From: Magnolia sinica
Taxonomy: Eukaryota > Streptophyta > Magnoliopsida > Magnoliales > Magnoliaceae
Length of the DNA: 64,000 nucleotides
NCBI RefSeq assembly: GCF_029962835.1
Contig: NC_080581.1
Span: 23,388,001-23,452,000, forward strand
Reading direction: 5' to 3'
Numbering within the stretch: position 1 is the stretch's first letter; every line of letters starts with the position of its first letter. Below are positions 42,671-55,600 of this stretch, one piece after another. The position numbers were made by a program, and so were the translations under genes. The notes beneath the pieces are model-generated. The model had not been told where the DNA came from. It did not search any database and was given only the letters and a program-made list of their open reading frames with translations.

Positions 42671-45159
42671 CATAGTAATGAAAGCGTAGCAGAGCGGTAA
42701 TCTTTACAAGTTGATAGGAAATGTCAAAATGGATGGAGCTTCAACATCTATAGTAGAGTCCACATCGGCACGTTTGTGGCATGCGTGCTTAAGCCACATG
42801 AGCAAGTGCGATATGAAAGTACTTTCAAATCGTTATTTGATTCATGTATTTAAAAGTGTTAGTTTTGATATATGTGAGCATTGTATATATGGTAAACAAT
42901 CGTGATTGTCTTTTAAGTCTGGAAAACAAGGGTGCTCTAGATTATGTGCATTTGGATGTATGGGGGCCGTTGCCTGTTGTTTATAGAGGAGGAGCATCAT
43001 TTTTTATCTCATTTAAAGATGACTACTCTAAAAAAGTTTGGATTTACTATATAAAGTATAAATCAAATGTTTTCACTACCTTCAAGATGTGGAAGACGAT
43101 TATAAAAAAGCAGACAGGGTGAAAATTGAAAATATTAAGGATAGACAATAGTTGATAATCACTTCAAATGAATTCAATCAATTTCATAAAGATGAGCGGA
43201 TCATATGACATAATATAGTTAGGCACACACCATAGCAGAATGATGTGGTGGAATGTATGAATTGGACTCTCTTGGAGAGAGCCCGAATTATCTTGAGTAA
43301 CGTTGTGTTAAGCAATGAGGTATGGACTAAGGCCGTCAACAAAGCTTGCAACCTAGTGAATCGGTATCCATCTACGCCGATTAGTTGTAAAATTTCAAAA
43401 GAAGCCTAAAGTGATCATGATGTAAACTACGCAGGGCTATAAGTATTTGGTTGCAATGCTTACTCTTATGTATTGTCAGTAGAGAGAGATAAGCTAGACT
43501 AAAGGACAGAAATGTACCTTCATTTGTTATGGTGATGGTATGAAGGGATACAACTTGTATCACCCTATCACACGGAAGATCACGATAAGTCGTGACGACA
43601 GGTTTGATGAGGATTCCTTATTCCATAAGGATAAACACAAGGAAACATAAAAATTAACGGTTATTGACGTCGAATTTGAAAAATGTAAGACACAGGAAGA
43701 AGTCAAGCCATAAGAAAGGTAGAGTAGCCATCTATGAGAAAAAAATCCATCGAGAGATCGCAGATTATCAGCAAGATATGGAAATGACTCAAATATTGCA
43801 TTCACTCTAATTACAGATGAGGGGGATCCATCTATCTTCCAAGAAGTACTGGATGACCCAGATGTTGAGAAGTGGATGACGACTACGCAAGACAAGATGG
43901 ACTCTTTGTACAAAAATAAGACATGTGAGCTGGAAGAGCTTCTCATTAGGCATAAAGAGATCGGTTGTAAGTGGATCTATTGGAAGAAACATAATAGATA
44001 CAAGGCCAGATTGGTTACGAATGTGTATGCTGAGAAAGAAGGCGTTGACTTTAGTGAGATCTTTGCGCCTATTATCAGGCAGGTATCTATTAAATTTATA
44101 TTGGCGTTGGTTACCCAATACAATTTAGAACTAGAACAAATGGATGTGAGGACTGTCTTCCTACATGGGGAGTTGGAAAAGTAGATCTACATGAAGTAAC
44201 TAGAGGGGTTCAAGGTTTAGGGGTCAAAGAATAAGGTTTACAGGTTAAGAATGTCATCGTACAACCTGAAACTGTCACCTAGGCAATGGTATAAGAAATT
44301 TGATACTTTCATGGTAAGTCAGTGGTTTGTCAGAAGTAAATATAATTAGTGTGTCTACTTTAAGGCACTGAGCGATGAAGAATTAATTGTACTAGTATTA
44401 TATGTCGATGACATGCTTATCACCAGCCATAGCATGTCTGAGATCAATATATTGAATTCTCAGTTATTAAGGACATTTGAAATGAAAGATCCGGAGACTA
44501 CAATGAGGATTCTTGGCATTGATATACATAAATATAAGGAAATGTGCAGGTAAAGTTGTCTCAAGCTGAATATCCTAAGAAGGTATTGGTGAAATTTGGG
44601 AAGGACAAGACTAAACTAACTAACACACCCCATGCTGCTAACTTTCGACTTTCTTCGGAGCAATGTCCTATTACAGATGAAGTAGTTTATGTCTTGTGTG
44701 TCCTACTTGAGCGCAGTTGACAATTTGATGTGTGACATGGTCTCTACGAGACTGAATATTTCACATATAGTCAGTGTTGTAAGTAGATACATGTTAAACC
44801 CCGACAAACAACATTGAGAGGTAGTGAAATAGATACTTCATTAACTACGAGGTAAAGTGGACTACATCTTAACATTTGAAAAATTAGAGGAAAAATTGAT
44901 AGGCTGTGTGGACGCCGATTATGGAGGAAATGTGGATAATAAAAGGTCAACTTCTGGTTACTGATTTATACTAGCAGATGAAGCGATCAGTTGGATGTCA
45001 AAGCTTTAGTCTATGATTGCGCTTTCCACAATCAAAGCTGAATAGAAGTGACGGAGGCTTTTAAGGAAGGTGTTTGGTTGTGTGGAATGATGAATGAGTT
45101 GGGTCTTCATCAAGAGGCCATGCCGGTTAATTGTGACAATGAAAGTGTGATTGAAAAGG
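42671..45159 (+). pseudogene. Copia pol remnant (GAG-pre-integrase, integrase, RT, part of RNase H)
   Basis: GAG-pre-integrase 'LWHACLSHMSKCDMKVLSNR' lies in 42711-42905, integrase core pieces in 42900-43420, RT at 43876-44184 ('LELEQMDVRTVFLHGELEK') and the catalytic 'YVDDMLITSHSM' at about 44401-44436. RNase H starts near 44650 ('VDADYGGNVDNKRSTSGY' around 44910-44965) and breaks off after 'CDNESVI' at 45154, where another LTR begins. Stops occur in every domain. Confidence 0.82.
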
Positions 45160-46119
45160 TGAGCTTAACAGTCTTAGCAGGGGGGGGGGGGGGGTAGGAC
45201 TATGCCAAATAAAAAAAATTTAACTTACTGAAATAATAAATAAATCAGAAATCTTAATAGCACTAATATTGAAAATTTGATTCAAACTTAGTTCGTAAGA
45301 CAAACTTCACAAAAAATAAAGTTTTAGGTAGGACAACCTTATTTCATAAACGTTTATAATGATCAAGATTTCAAACTAAGCAAGAGATAATAAAGATATC
45401 TATTACAAACATTCACCAAACTTGTATAAATAAAATTACAACCATTCTCCACATATGCAAAAAGTAAACATTCAACCACAAATACCAAGAATTAAAGTGG
45501 TTCGGTGTATACACCAACTGTTCTCAAACAGCCACACCTACTCCACTCCCAATAATCACAACTCACGTGATATTGGCTTTCATTAAAAATAAGGTTTTCA
45601 CAGGGTTACTTTAAAACCTGATACAGTTGTGATTTTAAAGGGCTATCACAAACAAAAAACCCACACTAAGATTTTCTAGTTATCTTAGAAAAATTAACAA
45701 ATGAAATTTTCTGACTATCTCATTAAAAAATCAAATACAAAAAGTAAAATGATACTTATCTTCACCAAGGAAGAAGCTATAGCCATATATCGCTTTTCTC
45801 GAATAACGAATAATCGATGTTCAGTCCAATAGAAAAGGTCCAGGGTTTCAATTGATTTTAATTAGTTTTAAACCCAAAGGTTACTTACATTAATTCCTTC
45901 AAATCTCAATAAGAGTAAACACTATTTTTGATAAATTAGAATGACAGAGTTTTGAGATAAATGAATTAATGAAAAAGCTATAAATAAAATTATAAATAGC
46001 GCTTGATAGCTTGGCAATAAATGAGGCTTCTCTCTCTCTTGAATTAAGGTTTTGATAGGCTTAAGTTCTATTTTTGGATTGAGAAAAAACCTCAATTTAT
46101 AGTTACAAGATCTGTTCCT

Positions 46120-46455
46120 TCAACTGGTCGAAGCACCAGATTCAGTTCTAACAAATTTTCAAATTCGGGCAAGATAAGTTCTAATAGATCTTCGACTGGT
46201 CGAAGATTCTGTTCGACTGGTCGAGGGTGACCTTCGACTGGTCAAACAGTCTGTTTGACTGGTCGAGCGAGCTGAATCTGAATAAATAATAGTTGTTAGA
46301 CTTCGAGTCGATGAACCTTCGACTGGTCGAAGGGGGTCCTTCGATTGGTCGAGGACTCCACTCGACTGGTTGAAGATGTAATAGAAATTCTGTTATACTT
46401 CAATTGTTACTTGGACTAGTCGAGGAATATCTTGGACTAGTCGAAGCAGAAGTTG
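46120..46455. repeat. Cluster of CGACTGGTCGA palindromes
   Basis: Variants of the 14-base palindrome 'ttcgactggtcgaa' occur about nine times in 330 bases. Isolated relatives of the motif ('ctcgaccggtcgagc', 'ttgactggtcaag') also occur at 58055-58110, near the pol end of the same element. Confidence 0.7.
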
Positions 46456-48084
46456 GACCAGACAAAATTCATTCAATTGTAAGTATAAAAACTCAAATTA
46501 AATATGTTTTGAAAGCCCTTAAAGCTAAGGTCTTTCTAGGGTTTAAATTACCTGTATGGACTGAACTTTGTAGAAACTTTGAAGTTCTCAAAGGAGCTTG
46601 ATCTACTACTCAGAAGATTCATCAGTAGGAGTTGAACTTGCACTTGGAACTTGTCATGCCCCAAACTCGGAAAACAGGCTCACAAAATTTTCGATCGCCG
46701 AATCCGGCGCCGACAGCCTGCGTAATACCCCATTCTCGGATTCCGACACTTACATGCCAGATTCCGATCCTGGGATCCTACAAGGAGGATTTTCAGTATG
46801 AGTTTTTTTTTTTGTAAGGGAGCATAACCACAAGCATAACCAAGTCACAAAACAACATCACCACATATCCACTAATACAAAAACTTTTAAGTACAATGGG
46901 GAAAGGGAAATACAAGGTGATAAAAAAAACTCCAAAATGATCAGATGCGCGCTCCTGCCTCAACACTGCTGCTGTCCAACGACACCTGCACGCAACAGTC
47001 GTGCATAAGCTTACAAAAGCTTAAAGGGTGGTGTAAGTGTGTGCGCAAGGCAAGTGCCAAGTGTACAATATCAGAGTAATGTGGAAGTATGCGGTAAGTC
47101 CATGAATGCTATCAGCTGTACCAAAGCTATATGATGGAAGACATGAATGCTATCGGCCATACCAAGGCCATGTGATGCGAGGCCTATGTAGCCAAATGTC
47201 ATATGCGAGATGCAAAGCAAGCGTGCCAGTACTCGTCAAGTTCACATATCAGTACAGTTCCTCTCTGGATATCACCGGGGTCTAATACACCTCACACTGA
47301 CTGCTTCCTCCCTAGCTGTATAGTCAAGTAAGTGGAAGAGACCACACTATCCGCTTGACCAGTAGTCTGCCAATACCTACCCGGCTCGTCAATAGCGGAC
47401 TCATTTGCGAGCTGGTCAAACTCAGTCTAGCTTATAGCCCCCTCACTCGGGCGGATAAGGCCACACCCCCTTCCAACCGACCACAACACAGTGGGAGACG
47501 CGGTCTACTGGTATTCGGCACTCGAGCGCTCGTATATCCACTCGATCTAGACGTTGGAGCATATCCTGGTACCAAAAAGGTTCTGGGATTTTCACCCAAG
47601 GACATCCTAAGTGTCCACAATGCTAAAGCCAATATTTTCGGTATCCGATACGACCATCCACGAGGTGTCTGTGAAGGCCACGGCCCTGATGTCGCTAGGG
47701 CATGCAGTGAACCACGACACACAATGTGAAATGCATGAGTCACACCGTCAGTCATGCAGCAATCTCGCGCGTATCACGCGCTTATGTGGGGCACTCCATC
47801 TCATAAGGAGTCCCGTAAATGTCTTAGCCCAATGGCTTATGCAATGATCAAACATTCCTCAAATCAAGCATACATATGATGCGTATGGGCATGAATCATG
47901 GAGATATACTAAGCATGTTACAAAGTGATGAACCATCAACAAGTATGGGCCTACTAATGGGCCCTAGGGAGAGTTATAATGCGGACATTTAACCAACATT
48001 ATTCTTACAACGTGGACGTCAAACCAACATTGCTCCTAAGGCATGGCCCGCCATAAAATATCATTACCCAAACCATAGGGAATC

Positions 48085-48345
48085 ACACATTGCAATGGGC
48101 CTATATACGTCTTATTGGGCCTCCACCCATAGGCCTTAGATACATCAAATGGGCCGCCTCATATGGGCCTTATATAAATCAAGGTGGGCCTCAACAACGG
48201 CCACAAATACATCAAATGGGCCTAATCACATGGGCCACCCCAATTGGGCCCCATGTCTATACTCAAGTGGGCCCCAACAACGGGCCATAATACATCAAGA
48301 TGGGCCTAATCCTATGGCCTTATATATATACCAAGGTGGGGTCCA
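48085..48345. repeat. GGGCC tandem array in giant LTR copy 2
   Basis: Units such as 'catcaaatgggcctaatcac' and 'catcaagatgggcctaatcc' repeat about seven times at 30-40-base spacing. Open frames here (48090-48290 and 48149-48379) merely follow the repeat. Confidence 0.7.
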
Positions 48346-50188
48346 CTTGGACTATAGATTGAGCTTTCAAAATGGTTAGACAATTTGGATGCAACACAAG
48401 CATCATGGTGGGGGGTCCACATGAAGGTCCACCATCCCTTATACCATATATAATATAATATATAGTTTATAATATATATATATATACACACACAATACTG
48501 TATATAATATTATATATATACACACACATGCACACGCACACACCGTCCCCTGGACGGACGGTGTGAATGAACCCATACATCACTGTGGGTCCCACGTGGG
48601 GCCCACCATAATGTTTATATGCCATCCGATCCGTTCATAAGGTCACACGTACCTGGGTGAAAAGGGAGAACAAATTTCATCTTGATCCAAAACTTCTGTG
48701 GCCCAGAAATGGAGTTTCAAGGGCAGACGTTCAATCCCACTGTTTCCCATGATGTGGGCCACCTGAGTCTTGGATGTGGGTGAAATTTTGAGGGGGCCCA
48801 CTGATGGAGGTGGCCCACCATATGAACGGGTTTGATGGCAAATATACATCAGGGTGGGGCCCACGGCAGGGGCCGTGGGTCACTGCTGTCCGCCCGCCCG
48901 CCTGGCGCTGTCAGCGCCTCTGACGCCACAGCAGCAGCAATGCTGCTGTTGGTTTATTTATTATTTTTTTTTTGAAAAACCTGTGATCTCAAGGTTTTTC
49001 GTACGTGGGGCCCGCATCAGGGAAATCGGACCTCGCCATCGATCCCCATAGCTCAAGACAAGCATGATGAGCCCAATATTCAATATATTTTGGTGAATAA
49101 AAATAGCGGTTGGTTTCTCAACGGTAACCACCACTGTTTCTCATGATATGGCCCACCAGATACTCGGATCTGCTTCATTTTTTGGCTCAACGCCTAAAAT
49201 GAACTCGAGAATGGAATGGACAGCATGGATTGATCTCATACATCAATGTGGAGTCCACACAAGTGGCCCACCAATAAGCTTTTCAAAAAGCTAGTATTTG
49301 TGCCTTCCCAGTTCACGTCCAGAGACGCTGGACTCTCTTTTTCTTTTCTTTTCTTTTCTTTTTTTGTCAAGGCATACAAATAAGGTTAAGGTGGGCCCTG
49401 CTTAGGTGGGCCACCACATGGCTACACATATAAAGTGGGCTCCCACTTATGGATCACTTGGATAAAATGCATGCCTCATCGTGGGGTCCATCTGAGTGGG
49501 TCATAAGACCACATCATCACACACAAAAATAAATAAATAAAAAGAGAGTGAGAGAGAAAGAAGGACACGTGTGATGGAGGGACCCCGACACTATGGGCCC
49601 TCTTTGCATTCAATCATACATCAAGTGGGTCCCAATACATGTGGGCCCACTAAAACAAAAATCAACGGTGGAGATCCTTTCTCCACCAAATGTAAGGTCT
49701 AGATGACCTCTTTTTATATAAGGAAAATAAATATCATGATGGAGTCCATGGAAAATGACCCCATCATGGAATGGTCATGAGCATCAAGGTGGGCCATCGG
49801 CCACACCTAGGGTCCAAAGTGAGATCCATACCATTAATCGGTAGGCCTCACTTTGCCCATCATCAAAAACATGAAAAATCTATCCTAACAAGCACCCACC
49901 GTCGATCTCCTTGGTCCGTTCGAAAGCCGATCTCCTTGTGCTTCACTTTGATGGAGGGAGATGAGAAGTGAATGGCTTGGATGAAAGATCTTTGGTATGG
50001 AAAGTGGGCCACCAAATCACATTTTTCTCTCCATGGGAAGGCTTGGACGTGGGATTTTCCTTGCTTGGGAAAAATGATGAGAAATGAGAGAGAGAGAGGG
50101 TTGTAAAGAGAGAGAGAGGGTAGCTTAGGTAGGTCATGATTACTTGTAAGAGAGGGTGGCTAGCAATAAATGCTTGTAAGAAAGCTAG

Positions 50189-50315
50189 GGGGTAGGGTGG
50201 CTATAGCTAGGGTAGGGTGACTATAGCTAGGGTAGGGTGGCTAAGGCAAGAGTAGGGTGGCTATAGCTAGGGTAGGGTGGCTAAGGCTAGGATAAGGTGG
50301 CTATAGCTAGGGTGA
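50189..50315. repeat. 23-bp tandem repeat in giant LTR copy 2
   Basis: About six units of 'tagggtggctatagctaggg' and variants ('ggctaaggctagg'). The array is absent at the equivalent position of the other copies, so it arose after insertion or in a sub-lineage. Confidence 0.8.
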
Positions 50316-50917
50316 TGTCATCCATCACCCTCATGATTACCTAGAGATTGGTGCCACATGGGATGATGGGTCCCGCAATATGTGGTCCACGGCCATTAAA
50401 ATGCACGGTCCACATCTTATGATCTAAGCGTCGGGTTGGCGCACGAGACGCGGCGTTGGAACCACGGTGACGGTGCGATCGTAATGGTACGGGTCTCGGG
50501 TTAAGCTGACTCAAATCTACAGGATATGACCTAGGATCGCGCGCAAACGTCGATTATAGGTCGCATGATACCGGAATTCGACGGGAAGGATCGCGGCAGT
50601 CGACGGAACAATACGGACTAGGATACGGGTCTTACAGAACTACTATCATTTTTAGTAGAACTTGAACTTGAACCTGAGGCTTGACTTGGAGCTTGATCTT
50701 CCACAGCAATTTTAGTAGAACTTGAACTTGAAGGTGAACTTTCCATCTTGATCCACGTGACTTAAACTTTAGCTTGACTTCAACTTGAACATAAGCTAGA
50801 CTTTAACTTGAACATAAGCTTGTCTTTAACTTGAAGAATACTATGCTAAGTTGTTTTGACAAGACGAAATTTGATAAACCAGGTGTAACATATGCATTAA
50901 ACATAATGGCACTTACA

Positions 50918-50932
50918 ATCTCCCCCTTTGTC
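50918..50932 (-). other. Polypurine tract of the SIRE-like element
   Basis: On the minus strand the sequence is 'gacaaagggggagat', directly preceding the TGTAAGTGCC start of the 3' LTR. This is the normal site and form of the plus-strand primer in SIRE-type elements. Confidence 0.8.
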
Positions 50933-51349
50933 AAATTTGTGACAAAACAATTAGTGATACATGAATCTGAATATAGCCCTGTATTCTTGAACTCATGATG
51001 TAATTGAAGAGGGCAAAAAAAAATTTTAAAAACTACTCTCCCCCTCAAGTTGTGCTTTCCCTGTTTCGTGTTTTAAAACATACAATATTCCAAGCAAAGC
51101 ATTCCTAGCATTTATAATTTATAATCTCTATTATATTCATGCATTCTTTCAAATCTCTTCCCCTTTTTGTCACAAGTTAATAAAGAAAGAAGGATGTTAA
51201 AATGTAAATATGTAGAAGAAATAAAGTATTAAGTCATCAAGTCATCGATAATATAAAGGAAAGATCATCAAAACAAAATAAAAGTAGCAAGTCATCAAAC
51301 AAAACAAGTATACAATTATACAACCCCATAGACATAAACAAGAAATGAA

Positions 51350-52500
51350 ATCAACTCAGTCAGATCTTAAGGAGGAAGGAGCAGGCATGGAAGGACCCAT
51401 CTGATGCAAACACCTCGCAATACGGTGGAAGTACTTCTTCATGTACTTCATAGAAGATTTTTGAGTTTGCGCCAGGTTATCCTGTGAAACCTGTAATACC
51501 GTGAGCTTCTCTTCCGGAGATTGAAGATGGCCATTAACCTGTGAAGGCTGAAAATCTGGATCATCTGACTCATCAAGTTTAGCAAAAAGATCATCCATAG
51601 ATGTATCTTTTGGTGGTGCAGGTGCTTCCTCTTCTTCCTCGTCTCGTTGGCCCGGAAGATATCTCAGATTCATCCTGTGAATATTAACATTATTAAATGG
51701 TAATACTAACTCGGGTACCTCAGACGTAGGAATGGGAACATTACAATGTAAGGCAATACAAATAATAAGATACGCAAAGGGAATAGAACCATGACCAGGA
51801 TGAAGATGAAACTATATTATGATATAGAAAATCAGAGAAGGAAGACACACTTGTACCCTAGAAACAACCAAGTGTAAAATATTAGCCATGAAAGGAGTAA
51901 TTTTTGACTTATTCCCTGATCGAGGATACACAATGGATGTGAAGATACGGTGAAGAACTCGAAATCGAGGCCGCATTTAATTGGCATGCAAAGCATTACC
52001 AAAATGCCATTCTGCATTAAATCAACACGGAGTATGTGTAACCACTAGCCATCTTGAATGGGACATTCTATCAGTTAGATTGTCAAGAGGAATTCCATCC
52101 TCTGCAATAGCAATCTCAGTTAGGGTTGAGATCAAATAGTGGTCTACAGTGAAGTTCCCTTCCACAAATTTAATTGTAAATGTAAGATTTTCTTCGGACA
52201 CTTCACAAATTAATGCATACATGCATTGCACAATGGAACGGTAAGCTTTGCTGCCTCAAGCCAAAATACTTCCCTAACCAACATTAGAAAGCAAAGAAAT
52301 AAGATTAAATGGAGCAATGTGAGTAGCATTTACACTACGCACAATAAAAATGTCTCTTAAGCCAAAATCCCCAATTTGGTCTGCATTTTCTTCAAAACCC
52401 CTTAGGGTTCTTACATTGGATGAAGTCGGCCTAGAAGACGAACTACCATGAGTTTTTCGTGTAGTTGCACGTTTAGTACGATGCTCCATATATAATATTT
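51350..52500 (-). pseudogene. Extra ORF of the SIRE-like element (plant 'transposon protein' type)
   Basis: Three minus-strand frames join in order: 52564-52274 ('GFEENADQIGDFGLRDIFIV', first methionines near 52490), 52231-52022 ('VEGNFTVDHYLISTLTEIAI') and 51673-51356 ('DEEEEEAPAPPKDTSMDDL'). Between them the reading continues in shifted frames ('YPRSGNKSKITPFMANILHL'). The layout resembles the 'putative plant transposon protein' domain often found as an additional ORF in plant retroelements: basic N-terminus, alpha-helical core, acidic proline-containing C-terminus. Stops and frameshifts make it a pseudogene. The family name is from memory and moderately sure. Confidence 0.55.
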
Positions 52501-52696
52501 GCTCAAGAAATAACAAATGCGAGATGTGAGATTGAGGATATAACAGATTTTTCACAAATCTCATACCAAAGAAGGTTTGGAATCAACAAAAAAAAACCCA
52601 AATGATAACTTAGCTAGCAAGGGAGTACTTAAATATTGAAAGAAATAGGAAAATAATCACTTACAAGTAAGGTTTGGAGATGGGTTCGACGAGTGG

Positions 52697-55600
52697 TGTT
52701 ATGCCCCAAACCCGAAAATCGGGCTCACAAAATTTTCAATTGCCGAATCCGGTACCGACAGCCTCCGTAGTACCCCATTCTCGGCTCCCAACGTCTATAC
52801 ACCAGGTTCCGATCCTGGGATTCTACAAGAAGGATTTTTCAACGTACATTTATCTCGTGAGAAGCATAACCATAAGTATACCCAAATCATAAAGGCAACA
52901 TCATCATCGTATATCCACTAATATAAACATTTGAATACAATGCTGAAAGGAAAATACATATATCGAAATCAAAGCTCCAGAAGACTGCTGTACGCTCTAA
53001 GCTCAATGCTCTGCAACCTAATGCCACCTGCACGCATCTATTGTGCATAAGCTTATAGAAAGCTTAGAGGGTGGTGAAAGTGTGTGCACAAGGCAAGTGC
53101 TAAGTAAGCAATATCAGAGAAATCAGAGTAAGTAAAAATATACTGATAGGCTCATAAATCATACAATATTAGAAGTACTGGCAAGTTCATAAAAATCATA
53201 CGAAATTAGAGTAATACGAAAACATATTGATAGGCTCATAAATACCATCAGCCTTATCCAGGCTATGCGATGCAGAAATATACTAAAACAATATCATATA
53301 CTGATGAAGTAATGTAGATCAGCTATGCAATGCGGAGACAGTAAACCAAATATCAGATGCCGATGATGCAATGCAATATACAAATCCTGATGAGTCTATG
53401 AATACCGTCAGTCATATCTAGGCCGTATAAATGAAGAAATATAGTAACCGAAAATGCCATATGTTGAGGATGTAATGCGATATGCAGTGCTAATGGAATG
53501 ACCATGCTGGAGTGTGAAGTCGGGATGATAGTATGTAGTATCGCAGGCTATGGGCTCCATCACAAATCCAAACTAATCCCATACCTAAATTTGGATAGTC
53601 AGACTTAATATGGTAAACTCCTGATCTCAGGTTAGTCGCGCGCCCCAACTGAAATCCTGACCATTGCAAGGTACACATAACAAATTGTTGCGCACCACCA
53701 GCCCGAGTGGATAGTGAGTGAATGAATGAATGAGTATGCAACTCCTGCTCAATAAGTCCACATATCAGTACGGTTCCTCTCTGAGATCATCACCGGGGTC
53801 TAATACACTCCACGTCACCTACTACCCCGTCAAGTGTACAACTGGGTAAGTGGAAGAGACCTCACTATCCGCCTGGCTAGTAGTCTGCCAATACCTACCC
53901 GGCTCGTCGATAGCGGACCCATTCCTCGAGCTGGTCAAACTCAGCTTAGTTATGCCTACTCCCTCGGGCAGGTAAGGCCACACCCCCTCTCAATTGACCA
54001 TGACACAGTGGGAGACCCAGTCTCTTGGTATCCGGCACTAGGGCGCTCATGTATATCCACTCGGTCTCGATGTTGGAGCATCCTCTGGTACCAAGAGAGT
54101 TTAGAAATTTTCACCCAGGGCCATCTATGGCAACCCGATGCTCAAACCAAGTATTTTAAATGTCCCATCTGGCCATCCACGATATGCCTGCAGAGGCTAC
54201 GACTCTGATGTCGCAAGGGCGTACAGTAATCACAACACACAATACAAGATGCATGAGTTATACAATCCAGTCATGCGTCAATCCTACGCATACCGTGTGC
54301 TCATGTGAGATAACCTTCGCCTATCAGGGAGTCTCATAACAACCTGCCCAATGACATATGCAATGGTCAACCACATCTCATAACAAACATGTAGATGATG
54401 TGTATGGGCATGTATCATGATGCTATACGGTTACATACTCATAATCGGTATCAATAACTAGCATTGACAATCAACCTCGACAATGTGGACATTTAACCAA
54501 CATTGCCCCCAAAGAATGGCCCATATAGAGCCTAACATACAGTGGAGTCATGGCCTCACACAAGGGCCAAATATACAACACTATGGGCCTCACTCAAGAG
54601 CTTAATACACATCACGATGGGCCTCACTCATGGGTCACATATACATCAAGTGGGTTGCATCTCATGGGTCTAACATACATCGTAATGGGCCGTTCACACG
54701 GGCCTAAGATACATTAAGTCGGGCCTCATCATATGGGTGGGAAATATATCACAATGGACCACATCCCATGGGCCTCACATACATCACAATGGGCCTCGAT
54801 AATCAAAATTGGCCTTAACAATCGGCCTCGACAATCGGCACCTATAATCAGCATTGATAATCGCACCGACAATCAGCATATAAACAAAGCGGGGTCCATA
54901 GATGGACAGCTAATTAACCATAATATAAAGATCGGCCCACAACCGTGGTTATATCAAATCTGATGGCACGGAGCTATCCGTCTATGGTGAATGGGGCCCA
55001 CTTATTTGGGTTAACCCACTTAGAGAATGGTGCGAATGGGCCTAACAACGCCTACGGGAAGGTCACAATGAGGACATCTAACCATCATTGCACATCAATG
55101 TGGACATCTAACCAACATTGCTCCCAAGGAGTGGCCTACATAAGAGATTCATACATAACGTAACGACCACACATACATCACATTGGGCCTCATTCATGGG
55201 CCTCTCATCTATCACACTGGGCTTCCTACAAGGGCTTCAAACGTATCACAATGGGCCACGCCCATGGGCCTCAGATACATCTCGATGGGCTGCGCCCATG
55301 GGCCTTGCATACATCACAATGGGCCACGTCCCATGAGCCTCATACAATCTCAATGAGCCACATATACATCACATCAGGCCTTGCCCCTAGGCCTCGAATA
55401 CATCACATTGGGCCTCATAACATGGGCCTCATATATATTAAGGTGGGCCTCATATATATTAAGGTGGGCCTCATATATATTAAGGTGGGCCTCAACAACG
55501 GCCTCATACACATTAAGGTGGGCTTCAACAATGGGCCTCATACACATCAAGGTGGGCCTCAACAATGGGCCATAAATATGGCAAGTGGGCCACATCACAT

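Larger units (their letters stand above)
36801..45159 (+). mobile_element. Second copy of the same Copia family, interrupted twice
   Basis: The 5' LTR runs 36801-41488 but contains a 4.1-kb insertion; without it the LTR is about 595 bases, matching the 573/584-base LTRs of the element at 29567-34985. A primer site, 'agtgatatcagagct', follows at 41490-41503. Then come gag, protease, integrase, RT and the first part of RNase H in order. The sequence stops inside RNase H at 45159, where a SIRE-like LTR begins, so the 3' end and 3' LTR should lie beyond that insertion, outside the window. Confidence 0.88.
46653..50636 (-). mobile_element. Giant solo LTR, copy 2 (3984 bp)
   Basis: On the + strand it runs from 'tgtcatgccccaaactcgga' to 'ggatacgggtcttaca', the reverse complement of the TGTAAGACCC...TGACA termini of copy 1. 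Flanked by GAACT on both sides (46648-46652 and 50637-50641). Interior order matches copy 1 in reverse: conserved block 47220-47700, GGCCCA array 48085-48345, AT repeat 48450-48515, a GA-rich stretch at 49540-49560, and the conserved end 50430-50636. An extra 23-bp tandem repeat lies near the end. Confidence 0.87.
45160..50917 (-). repeat. 3' LTR of the SIRE-like element, split by giant LTR copy 2
   Basis: In element direction it starts TGTAAGTGCCATT directly after a purine tract (minus strand of 50918-50932) and ends after a C-rich run, seen on the + strand as a run of about 15 G at 45180-45194. Net length without the insertion is about 1.77 kb. The sequence 'cggtgtatacaccaactg' / 'ggagtggagtaggtgtggct' region matches the equivalent zone of the SIRE-like LTRs at 5460-5510. 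A cluster of 'ttcgactggtcgaa'-type palindromes lies at 46120-46450. Confidence 0.75.

Noticed and set aside
45180..45194. Run of about 15 G as an assembly gap or artefact
   Set aside because: It lies where SIRE-type LTRs have a C-rich tract near their end (minus strand), so it is probably real, though its exact length may be unreliable.
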